In this document: positions 24,401-28,874 of the stretch, piece after piece
How positions within the stretch are numbered: position 1 is the stretch's first letter
Layout: each line of letters opens with the position of its first letter
Assembly: GCA_013365325.1 (NCBI GenBank)
Contig: JABVXV010000540.1
Coordinates: 1 to 28,874, forward strand
Source: Dipetalonema caudispina
Lineage: Eukaryota > Nematoda > Chromadorea > Rhabditida > Onchocercidae
Direction: 5' to 3'
Length of the DNA: 28,874 nt
Position numbers and translations under genes: made by a program
The notes under the pieces: generated by a model
The model's database searches: none
What the model saw: the letters and a program-made list of their open reading frames with translations, nothing else
Told to the model about the DNA's origin: nothing

Positions 24401-26139
24401 TGTCGATTATAGAATTTTGATAAAGCGTGAATGAATGAATGGAAATGAAATTAAGCTCAAATAATAAGAAACTATTTGTAAACACTATTATTCTTTTATG
24501 AATATGAAAGAAAAAATTGTCCTGAAATTTTGTTTCTCTTTTCAAGTGTAAATTTTCAAGTAATGTTAGAATTAGAATTTTCTATTTTGTATGTTAAATA
24601 AGGCTTGCAAGATGGAATGCATAATGGAAGAAATCCCGCAAGGAATTTCTCTAACTAAATTATTCCAGGTAAATTTTATTTTTAATTAATGATTAACTTC
24701 AAATAATAAGAGATAGGAAAAATTATCATTGACATATTTTTGTGATACTTGGATTACTGTGCTAAATTAGTCGAATTTATGGCAGATTGATTTTTTATAC
24801 GATGCTAAGCCTTATTTCATATTGAAACAGGTTGCATAGTAATACCGTATATTCCGAAAGGTTGTATGGCAATACGGTAATACCATATATTTGAAACGGC
24901 TGAAAAGTTTCAATTTTTCCTTTTTTTTCATGCGCACATTAATAATTGAAGCATACGGTGGAAGGAAAACATAAATTTAAACTTTTACCAAAGTAAAAAA
25001 AAAAAAAAACGAAGCAAAAAACTAGAAATTGAAAGAGTGAATAATTGGAATGTAGCGAAATATTTTATCATTGATCATTTGAGGTAAAAAAAACGAAATT
25101 TAAAAAATTTTGAAAATATTTTTTAAAACAAATTTCTTATTTGCTAATTTAAAATGATTGCCTTTAAAAAATGCAACAATTACTTTCAATTTTTTTTCCA
25201 AGTTTCTTACTCCTACATAGTTAGTTAACTGATCAAGCATAACTTTTTCTTAAATTTCATTTTACTATCTTCTTGCTAATTTTCTCTGTTTTTTTTTTTT
25301 TCATCAAATTTAATTATTAACAATATCCTCCAATAGATGGCTTATTAAATAACCATAAAATAGAAGTACTGTTCGTTGTATATTACTAACATAAAATTGT
25401 CAATATAAATCTTTTTTTTTTTTCTCTTTTTCAACCGATGTAATTATCTTAGTTTGAACGAAATTGTTTTATAGCATTTCATTCCTTTTTTTTTTTTTAA
25501 AATTACGTTAAGTTTTTCTCTGTCTGGTTTACTCATCCATAATTATCGAAAAAAAATTAATTGAATCTTTAACGAAATTTATTAGGAAATTTTTTCCGAA
25601 TAAAATTACTTTACATTTTTTTCTTGATAAAAACTAGAAACTTTCATTTCAAATTTATTTTATTAGCAATGCGTTATTTCAATTAGAGTATTGGAATGTT
25701 TAAACAATTGACTAGAAATAAAATAAATTTACCATAACAACTACTACGATAATTACATCATTTATCATTAAACTTTAGCAACTTAATCAGTTAAAATTAA
25801 TATTAAGTCTTATTTAACAATTATTTTTATTCGTGTCTAAAATTTGTACTATAACAAATGTTTAATTGGTTGACAAATTTTTAAAATGTAAATGAAATTA
25901 AAGAAGATAACATTGGAAATAAATTAAAAAGAGCAAATTTATCAAATTGAAATAATGGATAGAATAATGGTAAATGTTAATAAATGATTGAATAATATCT
26001 AATTTACCTCCAAGCGAGTTAAACTTCCCAAATCAGCAACCGACATACTACCGAATGCTGCCGGTAAACCACCAAAAGCACTCATTGATGGACTTTTGTA
26101 AAGCGCAGCTGAAGGACTTCGATACAATGAACCGGACAT
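13398..26139 (-). CDS. unc-15: Paramyosin (UNC-15), complete, 17 exons, 879 aa
   Basis: Paramyosin is the coiled-coil rod protein that forms the core of invertebrate muscle thick filaments, with myosin assembled on it. The spliced frame gives 879 residues, close to the ~880 known for nematode paramyosins, with no stop or frameshift. Residues 1 to about 40 are a non-helical head that starts [18 protein letters not shown] and carries Ser-rich phosphorylation-type repeats. A continuous heptad-repeat rod follows (Leu/Ala/Glu/Arg-rich, glycine-poor, one Trp at 303, cysteines at 132 and 621). The short non-helical tail ends in KIYVLEDEQ. Start ATG 26137-26139 was chosen because it opens the conserved head, and the stop is TAG at 13398-13400. 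Filarial paramyosin is also a known dominant antigen. Confidence is high because every exon joins in frame and matches the family over its full length. Confidence 0.98.
14937..15503 (-). other. unc-15: unc-15 intron 13
   Basis: This intron has donor GTGAAT and an acceptor ending TTTTTAG. It is A/T-rich with one A-run near 15423-15440 and contains nothing else recognisable. Confidence 0.85.
17097..17504 (-). other. unc-15: unc-15 intron 8
   Basis: The donor is GTTCGC (unusual) and the acceptor is TTTTTTTTCAG. No repeat or frame of note was seen. Confidence 0.85.
18069..19227 (-). other. unc-15: unc-15 intron 6
   Basis: The donor is GTTTGA and the acceptor is CTTTTTAAG. It contains a diverged ~102-bp tandem duplication at about 18279-18430. 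A plus-strand frame at 18897-19178 is phenylalanine-rich because it crosses T tracts, and I treat it as non-coding. Confidence 0.85.
18279..18430. repeat. unc-15: Diverged tandem duplication in intron 6
   Basis: Segments from 18279 and from 18382 share GCAYTTARGAATGCAAAAA, a short variable part, and ATTTTGAATAAATGA. The offset is about 102 bases. Similarity fades on both sides. Confidence 0.6.
19372..21300 (-). other. unc-15: unc-15 intron 5 (1.9 kb), homopolymer-rich
   Basis: The donor is GTGACG, a weak site. The intron holds a dense series of A and T homopolymers (for example 19803-19820, 20573-20598 and 20993-21011) and a GA microsatellite near 21173-21192. Plus-strand frames at 20378-20638 and 21235-21477 are poly-Lys/poly-Phe artefacts or overlap exon 5 in antisense. 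Confidence 0.85.
21380..22644 (-). other. unc-15: unc-15 intron 4 (1.3 kb)
   Basis: This is the only phase-2 intron of the gene, with donor GTTTGT and acceptor GAAATTTCAG. Apart from the triplicated unit near its 3' end and several A/T runs (22349-22378, 22526-22538), nothing is recognised. Confidence 0.85.
21386..21532. repeat. unc-15: Triplicated ~25-bp unit with T47 tract in intron 4
   Basis: Three copies of a unit like TTCCAACAAATTCTTTGTGG followed by TTCG lie at 21386-21409, 21468-21492 and 21508-21532, each followed by T-rich sequence. The first is followed by 47 consecutive T (21410-21456). On the gene's sense strand this is A47 ending about 30 bases before the exon 5 acceptor. Confidence 0.8.
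22812..23343 (-). other. unc-15: unc-15 intron 3
   Basis: The donor is GTAATA and the acceptor is AAAATTTAG. It is A/T-rich, with nothing of note. Confidence 0.85.
23736..26007 (-). other. unc-15: unc-15 intron 1 (2.3 kb)
   Basis: The donor is GTAAAT and the acceptor is ATATTTTAG. As the long first intron it is a plausible place for muscle enhancers, but I cannot point to one. A diverged duplication with a TACCGTAT/ATACGGTA inverted pair lies at 24823-24893. The rest is A/T-rich without frames. Confidence 0.85.
24823..24893. repeat. unc-15: Diverged direct duplication with inverted TACCGTAT
   Basis: The phrase GAAACAGGTTGCATAGTAAT (24823 on), followed by ACCGTATATT, is echoed by GAAAGGTTGTATGGCAATAC (24856 on), followed by GGTAATACC. 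TACCGTAT at 24843-24850 and ATACGGTA at 24872-24879 are reverse complements. Confidence 0.55.
26008..26139 (-). CDS. unc-15: unc-15 exon 1: non-helical head
   Basis: The exon encodes 44 residues. An eight-residue tandem repeat (SLYRSPSA at 4-11, ALYKSPSM at 12-19) is followed by a Gly/Ala/Phe-rich stretch ([13 protein letters not shown]). The heptad rod begins about [10 protein letters not shown]. Ser-Pro-Ser motifs in this head are the expected targets of thick-filament kinases in nematode paramyosin (family knowledge). The exon ends in phase 0. Confidence 0.95.
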
Positions 26140-27176
26140 TGTTTCGGCTTCTTCGTCTCACTTATTCCTTTGCCTTAATTATTATTATTATTCCGGTAAT
26201 TATGCTATCATTAAATTAATTAATTTAAGATAAAGACAAAAAAAACGAAAAAAGAAAAGAAAAAGTGAATGAAATCCTTTATGGAAATGATAAATTGATC
26301 CCAAAATTCATGATATTCTATAATACGAAAAAAAAAAAAAAAAAAAAAGATAAAGTTTTGTTAAGAATTACAGATAACCTAAAATGAATCGGAATAAATA
26401 GCTGTGTGTGTGTGTGTATGTGTAGATGATATTTGAGAAGTAGTAGTTCGAAAATGATTAGCAATAATTTTGTTACTGAAAAAAAAAATTAGGAAGGAAG
26501 TATTATTCTAGCAAGAAAATATATGAAAGAAGAAAGGAAGCAACCGTATCAGTTTAAAGGGATAAGATAATGAGGAAAAGGTTAAAAAAAAAAAAAAGAT
26601 GATAAGAAAGAAAGATGGAAGTGAAATAAAAAGAAGAAAGAGAAAACAGGAGAAAAGAAGTAATTTTTTAAAGGATTAATTAGTTTGAGCTAATTTTGTG
26701 TAATAACAATTTTTTCATTTCTTGTAAATATTCAAACTTTCTTCCTTTTTTTTTGTTCTTTTTTACAAAAATTTTAAATGAAAAAAAAAATAACATAAAT
26801 AAACGTACAATAAATGAAAGGAAAAATTGAAATTTCAATAGAATTATATACAAATAATAATAGGTATAAAATGAATCAATGATTAGATGAATGGAATGAA
26901 TAAATGGATAAGAAATTGTTTGTTGTAAGTAAGTTGTGATCCTATAAGTTGAAATAATACAGGTGTAAATAGTGATCGAAATTGATGGGAAAATTTTAAA
27001 ACAAAAGTAAAAGCAATTACTACTACAACTACTACTACTCATCCACCAAACAACAACATTTGTCATAGTAGAAATTGCTGAGAAGCGGGGGAAACGGGAC
27101 ATGAAATAAAGGCAATGAAATGAGAAGCTAAATGCTAGCAAAGTGTAAAGTTCTAGAATATAATTCACTAAGAGCT

Positions 27177-27202
27177 TCCTGAAGTGATGTAAAACTTCAG
27201 GA
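27177..27202. repeat. Perfect 9-bp inverted repeat in unc-15 5' flank
   Basis: TCCTGAAGT (27177-27185) and its exact reverse complement ACTTCAGGA (27194-27202) flank an 8-base spacer. It lies in the least A/T-biased part of the flank and could be a dimeric factor site or an RNA hairpin. Confidence 0.8.
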
Positions 27203-27270
27203 TCTGTTCAACATTTTTCAACACTTTGCTATATACTATCTTCTACCTTACATCTGTCTATCTGTCTTAC

Positions 27271-27345
27271 TGCAACCGCTCATCTTCGTCCCACTTTTCT
27301 ACCTATAATTAACGATCGTATATCCTCCCGATCAGCTAGTCTGAT
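27271..27345 (-). promoter_or_regulatory. unc-15: Possible non-coding first exon of unc-15
   Basis: On the minus strand a donor-like GCA|GTAAGA sits at 27270/27271, about 100 bases below a TATAAA at 27370-27375. A good acceptor (ATTCATTTTAG|G, AG at 26368-26369) lies 229 bases upstream of the ATG side. Together they could form a non-coding exon and a 0.9-kb 5' UTR intron. The same acceptor could instead take a trans-spliced leader. This is inference from signals only. Confidence 0.22.
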
Positions 27346-27369
27346 TAGCTTTCTACTTCAAGATATATA

Positions 27370-27375
27370 TTTATA
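27370..27375 (-). promoter_or_regulatory. TATA-like element
   Basis: TATAAA on the minus strand lies within a longer TA-rich run (27363-27383). The run may simply be a TA microsatellite. The position fits a start site near 27340. Confidence 0.2.
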
Positions 27376-27912
27376 TATATATACAAATGCTTCAAGTGAG
27401 TTAAAAGAAGAAGATGTAGAGGTGGAGGAGGAAGATAGCTTGAAAATTTTTCTTGAGAGAAAAAGAAGTAAAAATGAGAGAAAGAGGGAGAGAGAGAGAG
27501 AGAGAAAAAAAGGATACTAACTTGAGATTTCAAATTCTTGAGATCACATCTTTTCGTACTACATTTCCTTTCATTTTTCGTTTTTGCTAGACTATTTTAA
27601 TTATTTGAAAATTTCAGCAAGATCATTTCAACACAACAGACAATGCATACACTTAAAAAATTTTTAAGTTAGAATTAGAAAATAAAATGTTTTTTTTTCT
27701 CTCTCTTTTCTCTTCTTCTTCTTTCTCTATTCCTTTAAATTTTTTTTTACAAAAAACTTTGGTAGCAAAAGCAAAATTTAAGCATAGATGATAACATTTT
27801 GTAATTTTATTCATTGCTGAAAATTTATCCTTCACTTACTTTAGTTTACCTGATAGTATCATCAATCACTAAACAATTACTTGCTACTTCGCAAATTAAT
27901 TATCTTTATATG

Positions 27913-27951
27913 GGTGTATGTGTGTGTGTATGTGTCTGTGTGTCTGTGTGT
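27913..27951. repeat. Imperfect (GT)n microsatellite
   Basis: A GTGTATGTGTGTGTGTATGT tract continues into repeated GTGTCT units. It is a compound GT/TCTG repeat. Confidence 0.85.
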
Positions 27952-28639
27952 CATCCAACATTTTGCAGTACTAATTCTTTTTTTGAAATTTATAAAAATT
28001 TTGAATGGATCAAAATTTAGAAGTATATGCAACAAAAAAAAAAAAAAAAAGGTATAAAAAAAAGAAAAAAAAAAAAAAAAAACGTATATTTACAAAGAGA
28101 TGAAAAAAAAAAAAACTTTACAATAACAAATAAATAAAATTGAAACGAAAAATATTTATAAAATGAAATTTTTACTTTCTTCTTCTTCTAACTTTTCATC
28201 AATTTTTCTTTCCTTTTCAAAATCATTTTAATATTTGCATTGAACCGATTGATATTATCCAATCATTCATTCATTCATTCATTCTTTCTCTCTTTCCCTT
28301 CCTTCTTCTTTACTTCATCTTTTTCTTCAAATTATACCTTTCTTTTAAAATTTTCTCTCTCTTTCTCTCTCTCATTATTTCTGATTCATTCATATGTAAA
28401 GTATATATCTGTATGTATCAAAACATATAGATATCGATGTATGAGTAACAACAACATGAGGATCATATCTTAAAAGATTATTTTCTTCCTCAAAAATTCT
28501 TGCAGTGTTGCAGATAAAAGCTCCCGAAATAGTTTTTCCTCCCACTTCTTTTTTTTTTCCGTCCTCTTCCTTCTCGACTCTTTCTTCAATCATTCCACCT
28601 CTGATACTTGCTTACATTAACATTAACAACAATAACAAT

Positions 28640-28766
28640 GGCAAGAATACAAATAAATAAATAAAAATTAATAATAATAATAACAATAATAATAATAATA
28701 GTAATAATAATAACGATAATAATATAAATAAATACATAAAAATTAATAATAATAATAATAATAATA

Positions 28767-28863
<97 letters not shown>

Positions 28864-28874
28864 TAATAATAACA
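28640..28874. repeat. (AAT)n microsatellite with higher-order copy, right edge
   Basis: AAT units reach the last base. A longer pattern (AAATAAATA..ATAAAAATTAATAATAATAA, then TAGTAATAATAATAA) occurs twice, near 28651 and 28727, so part of the array grew by block duplication. The minus frame through it is poly-leucine and not a gene. Confidence 0.9.

Larger units (their letters stand above)
13398..26139 (-). other. unc-15: Exon map of unc-15
   Basis: In transcript order the coding exons are 26139-26008, 23735-23679, 23430-23344, 22811-22645, 21379-21301, 19371-19228, 18068-17967, 17687-17505, 17096-16881, 16646-16499, 16309-16092, 15901-15812, 15689-15504, 14936-14817, 14563-14327, 14131-13844 and 13583-13398. 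All introns are GT-AG. Fourteen of the sixteen are phase 0. Intron 4 is phase 2 (splits a Lys codon) and intron 10 is phase 1 (splits an Asp codon). Donors of introns 4, 5, 6, 8 and 10 (GTTTGT, GTGACG, GTTTGA, GTTCGC, GTTTAA) are weak. Introns 1, 4, 5 and 6 exceed 1 kb, while those in the 3' half are mostly 120-570 bases. Confidence 0.93.
26140..28600 (-). other. unc-15: 5' flank of unc-15
   Basis: This is the presumptive promoter and 5' UTR of paramyosin. It holds GT microsatellites (26402-26421, 27913-27951), a GA run (27487-27505), A runs (26328-26349, 28034-28081), and a less A/T-biased island at about 27020-27350 with the possible first exon. The 162-codon minus frame 26680-27168 is low-complexity and is not accepted as a gene. 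Confidence 0.6.

Noticed and set aside
26680..27168. 162-codon minus-strand frame upstream of paramyosin
   Set aside because: Composition is Ser/Phe/Tyr/Ile-rich from A/T tracts, with no domain and coding-unlike codon use. The frame ends in a lysine/phenylalanine run through homopolymers.
28390..28593. 67-codon minus-strand frame upstream of paramyosin with charged N-terminus
   Set aside because: Crosses purine-rich low-complexity sequence, has no family match and no good splice signals. Kept only as a remote 5' exon possibility.
28612..28863. Poly-leucine frame at right edge
   Set aside because: Direct translation of the (AAT)n microsatellite.

Overview
The window is nuclear DNA of a nematode, most likely a spirurid/filarial parasite. 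It is very A+T-rich, with long homopolymer A/T tracts and small GT-AG introns with (T)TTCAG/TTTTAG acceptors. It carries two nematode-type genes. Both ends run into the same (AAT)n microsatellite, so the window may be one assembly contig broken at simple repeats. I saw no bacterial, viral, tRNA, rRNA or CRISPR feature.

Layout. Positions 1-6850 hold no gene I can support: microsatellites, a GAT/AAT low-complexity block and a degenerate ~40-bp minisatellite. A four-exon plus-strand gene at 6879-10546 encodes a 196-residue secreted, GPI-anchored Ly6-type protein of the nematode ODR-2/HOT family. Its first exon (signal peptide) and last exon (GPI tail) had to be found by splicing. Its third intron contains a ~31-bp minisatellite and a 14-bp-arm hairpin. 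The intergenic region 10547-13397 contains a polyadenylation signal, a T-rich periodic block, and two coding-like segments that I cannot assign (11534-11625 and 12449-12742).

A minus-strand gene at 26139-13398 encodes complete paramyosin (unc-15 orthologue). I resolved it exon by exon: 17 coding exons, 16 GT-AG introns, 879 codons plus TAG, with no frameshift or premature stop. Positions 26140-28874 are its 5' flank. They contain a possible non-coding first exon with a TATA-like element, a perfect 9-bp inverted repeat, and many microsatellites.

The two genes are convergent (tail to tail) and are not functionally linked: one encodes a thick-filament muscle protein, the other a probable neuronal cell-surface protein. 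I found no convincing previously undescribed system. The most useful leads are the reconstructed HOT-family gene, the two orphan coding-like segments between the genes, and the repeat structures inside the introns.
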